DNA of 64,000 nucleotides from Rhododendron vialii (taxonomy: Eukaryota > Streptophyta > Magnoliopsida > Ericales > Ericaceae). The notes below the pieces were generated by a model that searched no databases, was not told the DNA's origin, and saw only the letters and a list, made by a program, of their open reading frames with translations. The stretch spans positions 9,730,501 to 9,794,500 of the forward strand of contig NC_080560.1 of NCBI RefSeq assembly GCF_030253575.1, written 5' to 3'. Positions 34,310 to 46,300 of the stretch are shown here, piece after piece. The position numbers and the translations under genes are program-made. Numbering within the stretch: position 1 is the first letter of the stretch; every line of letters starts with the position of its first letter.

Positions 34310-35975
34310 GACCAATGGATATATTTGTGGTTAACAAGCGTTCAGACTTGGTAAAGGTTCTCGCGGCACCTACAGTAGGACAAAGGACTTACCACAATGT
34401 CCGCGGACCAATTTACTATGTCTCCATAAACAATTTGAAAACTCCTGGTTGTCGGGTTACAAAGTTATCTGAAACCTTATGCCAAAAGACTGATGAACGA
34501 AAAGAGGAGGTCTAGAATAACTGATGGTCATCTTTATTCGAGAAAATGGGGGAAGCTTGATGTATGGCATGTTATGTTCCAGACCCTATTTGGTTTAGCA
34601 GTTAGGCTCCTTAGCCGATACAAAACTCACCCCTGACTATGTCCTTTAGTCATTACTCGGCAGCTTATTGTATTTTTGCTTCTGCTCAGTAGCTTGGTTT
34701 ATGTTGATGGAATTGGGTGAGACGCTAGATAGATTGTGATTGGTTAAATACGGTGAATATAATGCCATTAAAAAAAAAAAAACGAATATGATTGGTCCAC
34801 TTGGTCAATAAATTTTATTTTTGCTCAAGAAAAATATGTTACTAGGTAACTGATTTTTTACGAAATATGAACCATCTTCAACAAATTTAAATTTATGAAA
34901 TTAAACAACAAAAAATATAATTTCGTTTATCTCTTCAAAAAAAAAAAAAATTCTTTCCAAGGCCAACCCAGTACACCTATGAACAGAGAGGCCGCCGATA
35001 ATTCTAGCTACTTGGCGGATAAGATAAGTCGAGGAAAAATTAGCAAGAAAATTGAATGATACGCGAACAAATATTTGTTCTCGTGCAAATAAACTATCCG
35101 TGGATCCCCACCATTTAAAACACAATCCAACGGCTGAAAAAATAAGTCCGCACCAGAGCCCAATCCGAAATCCCTGACTGAATCCGGACTCTATATATAT
35201 ACACACACGACAAGCAATCAAAGCACTTTCCTAAACAAATAAAGCAAGTGATTAATATAAGAACAAAAGTTGCTACCCTGGCCTCAGGTTTGTCCACTGT
35301 TTGAGCAAATCCAACGGCATTGGCAGCAGTCATTTTCTTGGGTTGGCCTACCCCCTCTACGGTGTCATTGCAGGGTTGCTCCACCAGAGCGCAATGACAT
35401 TTTGGTGGCACCACAATTCCTCCCTTTTCAACTACCTCTCACGTGGCTTGACCTACCCCTCCCTCTCTCACACACACAAAAAACCGAACCCGGGACCCTG
35501 TTGTTCCCATTCGGACCGTCTAATTTTGGCAGTGGACGGCTAAGATTTTATCTCGATAATGCATGGATGGACGGCTGAGATAAAATTTGAGCCGTTCATT
35601 GTGACAATGGACGGCTCGAACGGGGACGACACCCATGTGGTCCCCCGCGGGACAAAACCCTAGCCAACTTGCCAAGGGCCGTAGACCAGAGGCAATGAGG
35701 CATCTTTGATAATGTAAGTGTGGTCCGTGGACACATATCACTCATAATATTGTGTCGGCTTTCTTACATAGTGTCCATAAATAAGTGATCTCCTTCTTAG
35801 GGCAACAAAGCTGCTCTCACAACTTACCTTGGCAGTTGGCACCAGTGTTTTTTAGTACCACCATATTCTTCTCTCTACAACTAAAATGAGCAAGCTGATA
35901 ATACTCCGTATTTATTTCACCGATATGCAATCATTCTTTCTCTTTTCACCTTTTCTATCGATTTCTGTAGTGACG
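34310..35975. other. Intergenic, no gene seen
   Basis: No coding region with family features. Near 35565-35630 there are facing copies of GGACGGCT...GATAAAATTT, a small inverted repeat likely from an unclassified MITE. The rest is featureless. Confidence 0.35.
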
Positions 35976-35977
35976 TA

Positions 35978-36151
35978 CTCCTTCTCTCCCTATTTGTTTG
36001 TCTAATCTCAGATTTCCAACTTACTAAGAAAATCAAATCTTATCCATTGATTTGAAAATTTACAAATCTGATCTTTTGATTTTAAAATTGGATAGTCAAT
36101 TTGGGATATGCAGAAGTCAAAAAGGAGACAAACAAATTGGGACGGAGGGAG
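35978..36151. mobile_element. Stowaway (Tc1/mariner) MITE
   Basis: 174 bp. The left end CTCCTTCTCTCCCTATTTG and the right end CAAATTGGGACGGAGGGAG are imperfect inverted repeats of the CTCCCTCCGTCCC type. The element is flanked by TA on both sides (35976-35977, 36152-36153). Confidence 0.85.
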
Positions 36152-36909
36152 TAGTTAAGAATATTTATATTTTGAGTTCTTTGTTTTGGAAAATTTAGTC
36201 AATTTGTTTTGGATAATTTGTTTCAGTCACATCTCCGAAGGCATATATGGACGGGTATCTGTTTCTGCTTGATGTGGCATTTTTGGCTTGTTGTTCCAAA
36301 TTTGGCATCAATAATGGCGTCCAAAATTGGGCTGTGGAATTCTCATTTTTCATGTTTGATGGAAAAATTTAGGGAAATAATAATGCCAAAATTCTAGTGC
36401 ACAAAAGGTTTGTACCATGTGTAGTACACAAGACTTTTATGCACTGAAGTTTTGGCACAAACAAAAATAATTTTGGCATTATCACCACCCAAAATTTAAC
36501 TTTGGCAGGACAAATGGCAGGCCAATGGACTTGCTCTTTAGTACGTGATAAAAGAGGGAATGCCTTTTTTTTTTTTTGCCATTTGTTAATGGGAATGCAT
36601 ATTTGTTCACTCACTCTTTTACTTTCTCTGAACGGGGGTGGGTCCTTTCCGAATTCACTTCAATGATCAGAGATATTTATTTTACAGAGATTGAAATCAT
36701 ACAAAGATTCATCTCAATCGAACATTGGTAAGAACTTAATTGAAAAATTTAAGGCGGTAAGTGCAAAAAATTCTTAATGAATGATTGAATTTTTTGATCA
36801 AGCACTTACCAAAATTCAGTTGAGGTTAATTGTTGCATATGTTGTCTAACAAATCGATCCCTATGAACGAGTTTGATCATTCAAGCAAAATACGCAAGGG
36901 ATCGCACTT
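36152..36909. other. Intergenic, no gene seen
   Basis: AT-rich with no supported feature. Facing partial repeats around AATTTTGGCATTAT (36380-36500) are visible but not classified. Confidence 0.3.
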
Positions 36910-36910
36910 A

Positions 36911-37104
36911 GGCTCCGTTTGTTTCGAAAGAAAATGTTTTCCGGTAAAATAATTTCCTGTGTTTGGTTGCTTATAAGGTCGGTAAAAAGTTTTTTTCATG
37001 TAAAACCTTTTCCTCAAATCACCAAAAACGACTTACGGAAGAAATCTCGGTAATTCATTTTCTAATTCCATCCCGATCTCGCTAATCTCTACAAACTCCC
37101 AAAT

Positions 37105-37155
<51 letters not shown>

Positions 37156-37450
37156 TCCCACTGAGTCAATTCTTAATTGGATCCTCTCGATCTTTCTTGC
37201 CTAAACCTCTCTCTATATCTCAATCACATACATATGCACTGATGCACATGCTTAATATTCAACTTATATGTTCACATATACATGTATACGTACATCTGTA
37301 AATGTATGTTGCATGTAGAACACGTATATGTATCTATTTTAGATTCTCCAAGTAGAGAAAGGACAAAAACAGAGAGCACGTCTTTGTCAACTACCAATTC
37401 TAACGGTCACTTTATTTCCTACTTGTCATACAAGGTTGCAGCAAAACATC

Positions 37451-37505
<55 letters not shown>

Positions 37506-37585
37506 CGATATAGTTATACAGGTAAAAGATTTTTCAGCAAAATATATTTTCACGTAAAATGTTTTACATCAAAACAAACGGAGCC
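36911..37585. mobile_element. Tourist-like MITE
   Basis: GGCTCCGTTTGTTT at the left and AAACAAACGGAGCC at the right are perfect inverted repeats. Inner matches continue (TTTTCCGGTAAAAT... / ...ACGTAAAATGTTTT). The flanks are TTA and TTG, close to the TWA target of PIF/Harbinger. It contains a CT microsatellite (37105-37151) and an AT microsatellite (37459-37502). Confidence 0.65.
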
Positions 37586-38509
37586 TTGAAGTGGATAAAG
37601 TTGCCCACCTGAAAGGATGGGTGAAATAAATGTATCATGAATTGGTGAACATGGAGTTTATTCCAGAGTAATCCTCCATTGCGATGAATACTAACTTATA
37701 AAAAAGGAAAGTGCTAGGAAACATGACAAGAAAACATGAAAGTGTCAATGAAACAAAAAATGAATGGTAATTTACGCCAACCTTGATGTTTCTGACAAAT
37801 ATATTTTGCCCCTAACCTTTTAACTAATTATACTGACCTCCTTTAGATGGGTATAATGTAGATCAATTAGATTCATCCAATAAGCCTTCAATTAGATTTG
37901 TGGTTCTAATTTAACGACATTAAAAAATACCTTTGTGTAGCTCCCATTTTGTGCTTAACTTTCTCCTCAAATTATTACGCCCCCATTTTGCCCTTAAGCA
38001 AATTAATTCATTTGGTCCCCAAAAGTCAAAATTACAACCAAATCAATTTACTCTCCAACTAATTTAGTCCCAAAGACCCCTCATTCCTTTATTTTGGATT
38101 CCCAAAGGAGAACCTAAGGGCAAAAATGTGAACTACACAAAGTTTTTTTAACGTTGTTAACTTGGAATTCACAAATCTAAGGGAAGCTAACGGGGTGGAT
38201 CTAACTGATCTAAATTATTGTCATTCATGGGAGGCCGGTTAATTAGTTGAAATTGTGGGCCCAGTTGTATTTGTAAGAAACCTCAAGGGAAGTTGGTGTT
38301 AATTACGCAGAAAAAACATAAGAGAAAACTTATTTACGGCAGAGCTGTGAATATACTTTACAGAGCTCAATCACTCGAGTCTAAAAGTGTTTTGGATGGT
38401 CTTTTAAAAAACTATTTTCTGAAAGAGTTTTTTTAAATTCGAACCATTGATTGCCGAACCGAACTGCTAAAATTGCGCGCTACAGTGATTAAATTATTTC
38501 TCTCTTTAA
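37586..38509. other. Intergenic, no gene seen
   Basis: No coding or RNA feature could be supported. Confidence 0.3.
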
Positions 38510-38860
38510 TTTTTGGCTCTAAGGCACGAGCATCCTAAGACTTCTTATTTAGTTTCAGAGCTCTCTTAGGGTGCCTATTGAAAGGCTTAAAAGCCAAAAA
38601 TTCATTATGACCATTTAAAATAAAATGATCAGAAAAATAATCACTCTGCTTGGTTCACCATTTTGAGAGTAACTTTTACTCTCGGCACAATTTTTAATAA
38701 ATTTCTCTCTCTATCTCTCTCCACTTATTACCACTCAACTCTCAAAAATAACTTTCTAAAATCTCAACCAAACAAAGTGAATATCTTTGCACTGGTTCGA
38801 ACAGATTGAAAATTGAAACATTTAATTTTTAACTATATTTTTTAATATATAGAGGACAAA
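38510..38860. mobile_element. MITE family copy B, with a smaller element inserted
   Basis: Shares the GGCTCTAAGGC hairpin core, the AAAATGATCAGAAAAATAA segment and the TTTGCACTGGTTCGAACAG arm with copy A at 29105-29462. The outer left arm is missing. It is interrupted by a 138-bp insertion at 38642-38779. Confidence 0.7.
38642..38779. mobile_element. 138-bp MITE nested in MITE copy B
   Basis: Ends CACTCTGCTTGGTT and AACCAAACAAAGTG are inverted repeats (12 of 14), flanked by AAT on both sides (38639-38641, 38780-38782). The corresponding point in MITE copy A (near 29339) lacks the insert, so copy A serves as the empty site. Its 3-bp target site and CACT ends suggest a CACTA-derived or similar MITE. 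Confidence 0.8.
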
Positions 38861-39511
38861 AATAGTCGAATTCATTAAAGGCAATACTTACACGTCATGC
38901 CTGGAGTGTGAACAAAAGACAAAAAAGAAAAGCAAAGACCAAACAGAAATGTTGATTCGTGTGCCAAGATAAGGCAGCGATCGACTGGTCCAAAAATGTT
39001 GAATTGTAATATTCCAAAAATTTTAATAAATAAAAATATTTCGTAATATTAGTTCAATGCATGTAAGTCAGTGTGTTAGCCTAATTAGTGTGATTATCCT
39101 AGTTGTGTACATGTATGAATGTGTACAAATATATGCGTGTGTGTATGTATAAATATATAATTATATTTTTTTTCTACACAATTTTATCTCTCGTTTCCTC
39201 TTTCCAATACCACCTCCCATCTTCTCCTCTGTCGAAATTATTCCCCCTGCTAATACCAGTCCACCCCACACCCCTCTCTATACTCCTTCTCTCACCACAT
39301 TTACTCTCCCGCCTATACATACTTGCACATATACACACACCCTCCCTCGCCCCTTCGAAAACTCACACTAAAACATTTAGCCCTCCTTCATTCTATCTAG
39401 AGAGAGAAAGAGAGAGTTCCATTTCAATGGAGTTTTAGAAAGAGTGTGAAAGTAGGTTTATTTCCTCACACCACCTCAATCCGAATTCAAGCTTCTGTTC
39501 GAGGCGAAATA

Positions 39512-41613
39512 ATGGATGACTGCAACTTTTCAATTTCATATAGTTGGTCATTTGAGAATGATGTTCGTATTGGAGAGAGCATCTCCCACAATAGTCGCAA
39601 TTATAAACCCGAATTTACCACTGACCAAGTTAGTTATTATTGTTATTGTTTTGCATATTCGTTATTTATATTAAAAGTAGACTGGTTAATATTGTACTTA
39701 TACATATTCATTTTTTTAATATAGATTTTTGAAAGTATAGAAGATATGTTAGCTTGGGTGTGGAGCGTTGGTCTAAAATATGGTATTGTGGTGGCTATTT
39801 TAAATTCTGCTAAGTTAAAAGGCGGCAAGCTACCAAAGTGCATTTTTGGTTGTGAAAGAGGAAGAAAGTACGAACCGCCACGGTATCTGATTGAAGGGCA
39901 ATCCTTGCAAAGAAACACTGGGACTAAAAAATGCGATTGCACATTTCAACTGCGAGGTATACCAAAACCTCCATATGGTGTTATGTGGGTTTTAAAGGTT
40001 TCTTGTGATTTCCATAACCATGAAATAGCAAACATATTGAAGGTCACAAGTACTTGTTAAGACTAAAACCGATGGAGAAACAATTTGTGGTCAATATGGC
40101 CAAACAATCTGCACATTGAAAGCAATTCAAATCAAAGGTATAATCACTTTATAACTTTATTATTAATTTCAATTTTGTGCATTCCTTTACTACACTGAGG
40201 AATACTTTTTGATACTTTCTATTTAAGCACAGTGCATTATTCTATTATAGGGCAGAGTCTTCACATGCGAGGCTAAAGCTATATTTGGGGGATACCATGT
40301 TATCGCTACAAACATCTTTTGATAAAAATAAAAAAGATGTTGAAAAATCAGTTCGGAGAAATTAAGAAGTCGTTCAAGAAATCTATTAATATTCCACACC
40401 ACAAACAATTATGTGACGACATTTTTGATCAAGTGAGGTGTCGCATTGCATTAGAGGCAATGGAGTTCATACATGTTTAGCTAGAAAGCGCTTTAGAACT
40501 ATCCCACTACATAGCTGGCTATTGCAACTGTACGATCAAAATCACGCACGGATTGTCATGCATGCACGATCTTGCATATTATCGTTCCATTTCCACTCCA
40601 ATTCCGCTATGGAGTATTCACGCTCATTGGACTAGGTTGTCTATGCAAACGAACAAGTTTAATTACGAGGGAACAAGACCTGATAGGACATTTCAGATTG
40701 TTGAGATATTAGATGGGATGGATCCACGTATGCGAGAGCAATCATAGACAAGTTTATCGATATGACAGATCCATCTCATAACACAATTCGATCTCCATCA
40801 TACAACATAGAACATAGAGGTCAACCTGCAAATAGAGATGAGCAAAGTACACATCACATACCTTTTTTTCCAGAAGCATCCACTTCAAGATCAAGGACTG
40901 CAATATCGCGAGTGAGAGGGAGAGGGAGACGTGGGAGGGGGTCGGGGGTTCGCAACACCCAACCAACCAATTCTCAATCTCCAGTTCCACCATCCCTGAT
41001 CGCTACATTCCGCGATTACCTCAAACTTATCACCGTTATATTTCTCACATTGTTGACATACTTGGTGACGGTCATTGTTGATTCAGGGCGATAGCTATAC
41101 AAATCGGGTAGTGAAAATGATTAGAATCGAGTACGAGAGAAGCTTATTGAAGAGATTCGACAAAATTATGATCTATACAGTGTGAATATTTATCTAGCAC
41201 ATGGTTGGGCAAACCATCTACTACACTTACCAGATTGCTTCGAGCCTACGACACCAATGGCACATTGGATGGAGGCTATGACTTTGGAAATTGTCATCGC
41301 AATAAGGTACAACCTTGTACGGCATACATTTGAGGAGAATGTTTTCGGTTGTTTTACTCACTTGCCATTGAGGTCCCCTCTAGTTCCATTCGAAGACTGC
41401 CGGAAATTTGTTATTGCCCGTGTTGACTATCACTTCGTGCAAGTTTTCTTAGAACCTCGTTACCATGTACCACCCATCCCAACATGGTGGCAGGAGCATA
41501 AATCGAACGAAGCTACAAGATGCGCTGCTAGTTATGGAACACGTATGCAATTGTGGCACGAAATAATGGGTACAAGCGCGTCGGGAGCAGAATTTAGAGA
41601 AAATATTGATTAG
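39512..41613 (+). pseudogene. FAR1/MULE-type protein fused to OTU domain, decayed
   Basis: Exon 1 39512-39628 (MDDCNFSISYSWSFE...) splices by GT-AG to 39725 onward, encoding the FAR1-type DNA-binding region (KCDCTFQLRGIPKPPYGVMW, SCDFHNHEIA). The MULE transposase core is missing. From about 40300 the SWIM-side tail follows (HGLSCMHDLAYYRSIS, NYEGTRPDRTFQIVEILDGM), then a Ser/Arg/Gly-rich linker. Last comes a C-terminal OTU cysteine-protease domain: DILGDGHC with the presumed catalytic Cys at 41076-41078, a CFTHLPLRSP segment, and DYHFVQVFLEP with the presumed catalytic His. Stops and frameshifts occur along the whole length, including a stop right after the OTU catalytic Cys and a frame change near 40040. 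The gene is therefore dead, although the last 143 codons remain open. FAR1 proteins are domesticated Mutator transposases; whether this copy was a host gene or a transposon is not decided, and no terminal inverted repeats were found. Confidence 0.8.
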
Positions 41614-41639
41614 AATTTGTGTTTTTATGTATTTTCATG

Positions 41640-42130
41640 TATTGTCAATATGTACTCAATTATAATAAAATGAAATTTTGTTTAAATTTATTATTGTTGA
41701 TTAGAAGTTATTTTTATTATTCATTGTTAAGACAAATTAAATAACAAATTAAAATAATATAAAATTATTAAATATAAAATTAATTTGAATTGAAAATATA
41801 ATTTGAGTTAATCAAATTAAAATTAAAGAGTGGTGCTTAAATAAATAAAGATATGAAATTAAGTAAATAAAGTAAGTAAGTAAACAAATAAAGAATTATA
41901 AAATGAAAATAGAATTAGGGGAGGGGGGTAAAACGGGAAAAGAGTGGGTGGGGTGGGGGGAGAGCAACTCTCATTGGTCAATGGTCAAGCATTCCAAGTC
42001 ATGCACGCCCATGTGTCTAATCACAACGGCGGATTTCTCCGTAGAAACCAGAACAGACAGTCTGTTCCTATCTTTATCATTCAGCGGGATCACCAGAGAC
42101 TGACATGTACTACTTTCATAGAAGTCCCAG
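41640..42130. other. AT-rich spacer before the DGK promoter
   Basis: Strongly A/T-rich sequence (41640-41900) after the FAR1-OTU relic, then ordinary sequence that probably contains the promoter of the DGK gene. No gene seen. Confidence 0.35.
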
Positions 42131-42132
42131 TA

Positions 42133-42168
<36 letters not shown>

Positions 42169-42171
42169 CGT
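42130..42171 (+). promoter_or_regulatory. Possible core promoter and 5' leader of DGK5
   Basis: AGTATATCTC runs directly into a CT microsatellite (42136-42166). This is followed by CCGC and a good 5' splice donor (GTAAGT at 42170). With the acceptor TTGCAG ending at 43299, this would make a short 5' UTR exon and a 1.1-kb leader intron. Inferred from splice signals only. Confidence 0.35.
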
Positions 42172-43311
42172 AAGTTTTCCAGGTGAATTTTCTCTCTCCT
42201 AATATGGTGTTCTTGTTCACGGCACCGGAATTGCCTGCTAAATTCTTTCCGTGTTCCCAAATTACTGAACTAAACACACAAAACGATCATTATACGTCCG
42301 TAAAGTGCTTTCCAATTGATCACGATCATTATACGTCGGTTTCACACGTTTTCAAGTATATATAGGTTAAATTATTTCAATTACTTGCAAAGCATGATTC
42401 TTGCCTTGATAAAAAAGTTTCCTTTATTTCTTGGAGTTGATGTGAGACATACATAAAGGCAGTTTATCATGTCTGACACTGGGACACAATCTTTTTCTCG
42501 AGGTCCATGTATTTAGTGGTGAACCCCACAGAAATAGTGTATGGACCTAATTTCTGGATTGCACGTGAGGTGGCCCACAAGAACCCAGGAGGAGTTTTTC
42601 TGTTTGTTGTAACTGAAGGTTCTATACAAGTGCATTGTTCATGTTTGCACAAATTTCCCATTATTCAAATGGTACAATTCTGCGTCACCGGAGTATCATG
42701 CAGGTGCCGATTGAGACCTCATAGAAAACAACATCAATAGGCCTCTTTTTAGAACAATAGAAATTCCTATATTTTGCTTCCGTCGTACCACTTCTCAAGA
42801 ATTGCGTAATTGTTCATATTATGTTTATTCATGTTTTCTGGTACTTCCAGATATGATTCCGTCGTACCACTTCATACATTTTAGAACAACGGTTATATTG
42901 CTATGTTTGACAGGTTTCTTAATGTTTCAAAGCTGAACAACTGATTGCTAAACTTGGCATCGAAGTTGCCTTGCTGGAAATCATTAGTGGCAGAAGCTTG
43001 CATTTTGAAACTTTAGGAATCGGTGGCTGCCAATGCACGGAATTTTGGACAGATTAGTTTTATGCTATTTTGCATGAAGTTAGTTTAATTTCTTTGATTA
43101 TCACATGGTCATTAGATGCTGCTTGTTGTTCTGTTCTTCTTTTGGATACAATAGCTATATATTAACATGCATTTGGTATTAGCAATGCAATCTAGTTGAT
43201 GTATCCCCTGATGAAAGAAAAATATTGTGGTTTCTCGGACTAATTAAAAGCTTGTCAATAGTGTTTAGAGCTCCAATTTGATGATGTATGCTATTGCAGT
43301 ACGAGCCATTG

Positions 43312-46300
43312 ATGGACGACTCTAATCCAGAGCCTACCAACTTTCTGAAGGAATTCTACATACCTGATTACATACTTCTGCCCAATTCAGAGGGTGAAGT
43401 TCTTCCTCATGTACCAAGATGCCCAGTTATCGTGTTCATCAACTCTAAAAGTGGTGGTCAGTTGGGTGGGGCTGTTCTTATCACATATCGTTCTCTCCTG
43501 AACAAAAATCAGGTGTTTTGGCCTATAGAGATTTTCCTTTTTTTCACTGGCCTGTGGTGATGTTAATAATTGCAGAGATCTGGTATTCTATTGATTTTCA
43601 ACATATGTTCAGACCATTTTTGACATGTGACTGGCTTCTAATTTGTAAAATAAGGTTTTTGATTTGCTGGAAGAGGCTCCTGATGATGTCTTACGCAGAC
43701 TGTATCTCAATCTAGAAAAGCTCAAGCTTAATGGTGATGAATTGGCTCCTAAGATTCAGGAGAGACTGAGGATCATTGTGAGTTGAATTTACAAAGGTTC
43801 TTGTTGCCGTGTATAGCTTACTTTTATTAGTTTTATGAGCTTATGGGCAATATCGCTCCAACCTTACTGACATGGACGTTCGTCATTAGGTTGCTGGTGG
43901 GGATGGAACTGTTAGCTGGCTTCTTGGAGTTGTTTCCGACCTGAAATTATCTCAGCCACCACCAATTGCTCCAGTGCCCCTGGGAACTGGAAACAACATT
44001 CCATTCGCTTTTGGTTGGGTAGGAAAAAAAGTGTTATTTTGGTCATGATGCTTTAACTTGAAAGACAGTACTCAAGTAGAATGCATTTGTAGCACATAAA
44101 GCCTAAAATTAGAAATGGGTCTAGCATTGAAATTCAGTAGCCATTATAGTTTAAGATCATGTTCTTCATAGCCTTGTCTATACCCACAACTGATGCAATT
44201 CCAAGTCTCTGATGTCAAAACACTTCATCTAACACCATTTACTTTCATGTCTTTTGTGTAGTTGACAAGGTAATACATTTTTTAGTAGAAACTTATGTAA
44301 GCATGCAGTAAGTATTTAGGTCAGCAAGGAGTTGAGATCTCCGAGAAGTTTTATCAACACGTTAACTAAACATACCCCATGAATTAGGTAATCTACATTT
44401 TGAACAAGTCAGAACCGATCAAAAAGGTTAGTCATAAGTGGGATATGAAGAAATACATGGGAGTCTATGGGCACAGGAGGCACTAGATCTTATAATTTGA
44501 ACTTCTTTAAACATGCTGGGTAAAATACAGTTACTTATTGCAAAAGCACTACAAATAACCTGGGTTCAATATTTGGCAGGGAAAGAAGAATCCCAGGACA
44601 GATCATCATTCTGTTGAGTCATTTTTGCGTCAAGTAATCGAAGCCAAGGAAATGAAGATAGACAGGTTGGAGCTAAAATATTGAAATATTCCATAGAAGC
44701 TGGTTTTCTGAATTGTTTTTTCCTGATGCTTTTTATTGTTTGTGAATATCAAATTATTCAAGGCATGGCTGTGCCTCTACATCCTTTAATCTCAAATCGT
44801 CTCCACTACTGTAATTAGTTTGCTGTTTGAAATCATAGTTTTCTTTCCAGTCGGAGCATTGGATATGAACTTCTGCATCCAGAAGCTCTGAAACATTGAT
44901 AGACTAATGCTCATTTTCTGTCACAATTAGGTTTGTGGTTTTCTAATTTTGTTGTTACTCTTGTAATTTTCAATATAATACAGCTGGCACCTTCTCATGA
45001 GGATGAGAGCTCCAAAACAAGGCTTCTGTGAACCAATCCCACCTCTTGAGTTACCACATTGTATGCATGCATACAGACAAATATCTTTAACAGACACTCT
45101 GAACATGGTAAGACTATCAAACTTTGCTTATTGTTTCCTGGAAAATTAGGTTCTGCTGATTTACTTCATACGCAAGCAGTTAATAGACAGACAAGAACCT
45201 GTTTACACCCAATTTTGTCCCAAAGTGTTTGAAGAGATTAACTTGGAAAATAATGGCTAAAATTTGGATGTGGAAAAGGGAGAGGATCGCCCCTTTGGGT
45301 TGACGCCTAGATAGGTGAATTGATTGCTTAAATTGGAAGAGCGTAACCCAGATTCATGACCCTAATCTGGAATTAAATTAATTGGGCCTAAGGACTTTAC
45401 CTTAAGGCTTGAGAAAGTTCTGCCAATCCTGTACCAACGTTTCGGTCAAGGCCAAACTCCCAAGGGTTTCCAGGACTCTTTAGTAGGTCCAAATCAGTTA
45501 AAATTTGGCATTGCCTTATTAGGCCTGAGTCCGGAAGGCCTGAATAAACGGAAATGTATGATAGGCCTGATTATACTTTGAGGGCTAGGCTTTGGTTGAT
45601 CAACTGGGCCAAGGCGTTTCGCTAGATGGGCCTGACATTGGGGGTATCTTCTGGGCCCAAGGTAGTTGAAAGCCCAAAACTTTGGTGCTTTAGGCCTAGA
45701 ATGCCTTAAGCCCAAGGCCAGGGTCTCTAGAAAGATGTGGTGGAACAAGAAGCATAGAGTAACTTGCTAGGGTATAGATGGGACCCCACTGCCGAAGTTC
45801 CAATAATGGTGGCCATCCTTGGGGGGAAATGAGTGGAAGCAGCATAGGGCCTCACAAACTGCTCATTCAGGCCTGAGCAAGCTGCTCACAAGCAGCTCAC
45901 TCAAGCCTGTTTGGTTTTTGTTGCGTGATAAGAAAGGGTTCAAGTCCCAAAAATTCCTTTTGTCTTGAATGTTCTTGCAGAGGGAACCAACTTGGAACCT
46001 TCAAGGGCCTACAAGGGACGAGCTGCTCACAAGAAGCTCACTTAGGCCTGTTTGGTTTCTGTTGCGTGATAAGAAAGGGTTCAAGTCCCAAAAATTCCTT
46101 TTGTCTTGAGTCTTCTTGCAAAGGGAACCAACTTGGAACCTTCAAGGGCCCACAAGGGACGAAAAGTAGCCAAAAGATCTTCTCCTTTACATAAAATTTT
46201 CGGCCTTTAGCCTTAAAAGGCCCCAAAGTTCTCCTTTTGGCAAGTACCTATGCAAAAAGAGGGAATAAAGGCCTGAAATAGTTGATTTTAGGCCTCAAAC

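Noticed and set aside
42507-42740. 77-aa ORF upstream of DGK5
   Set aside because: No family features, and it lies within the probable 5' leader intron of DGK5.
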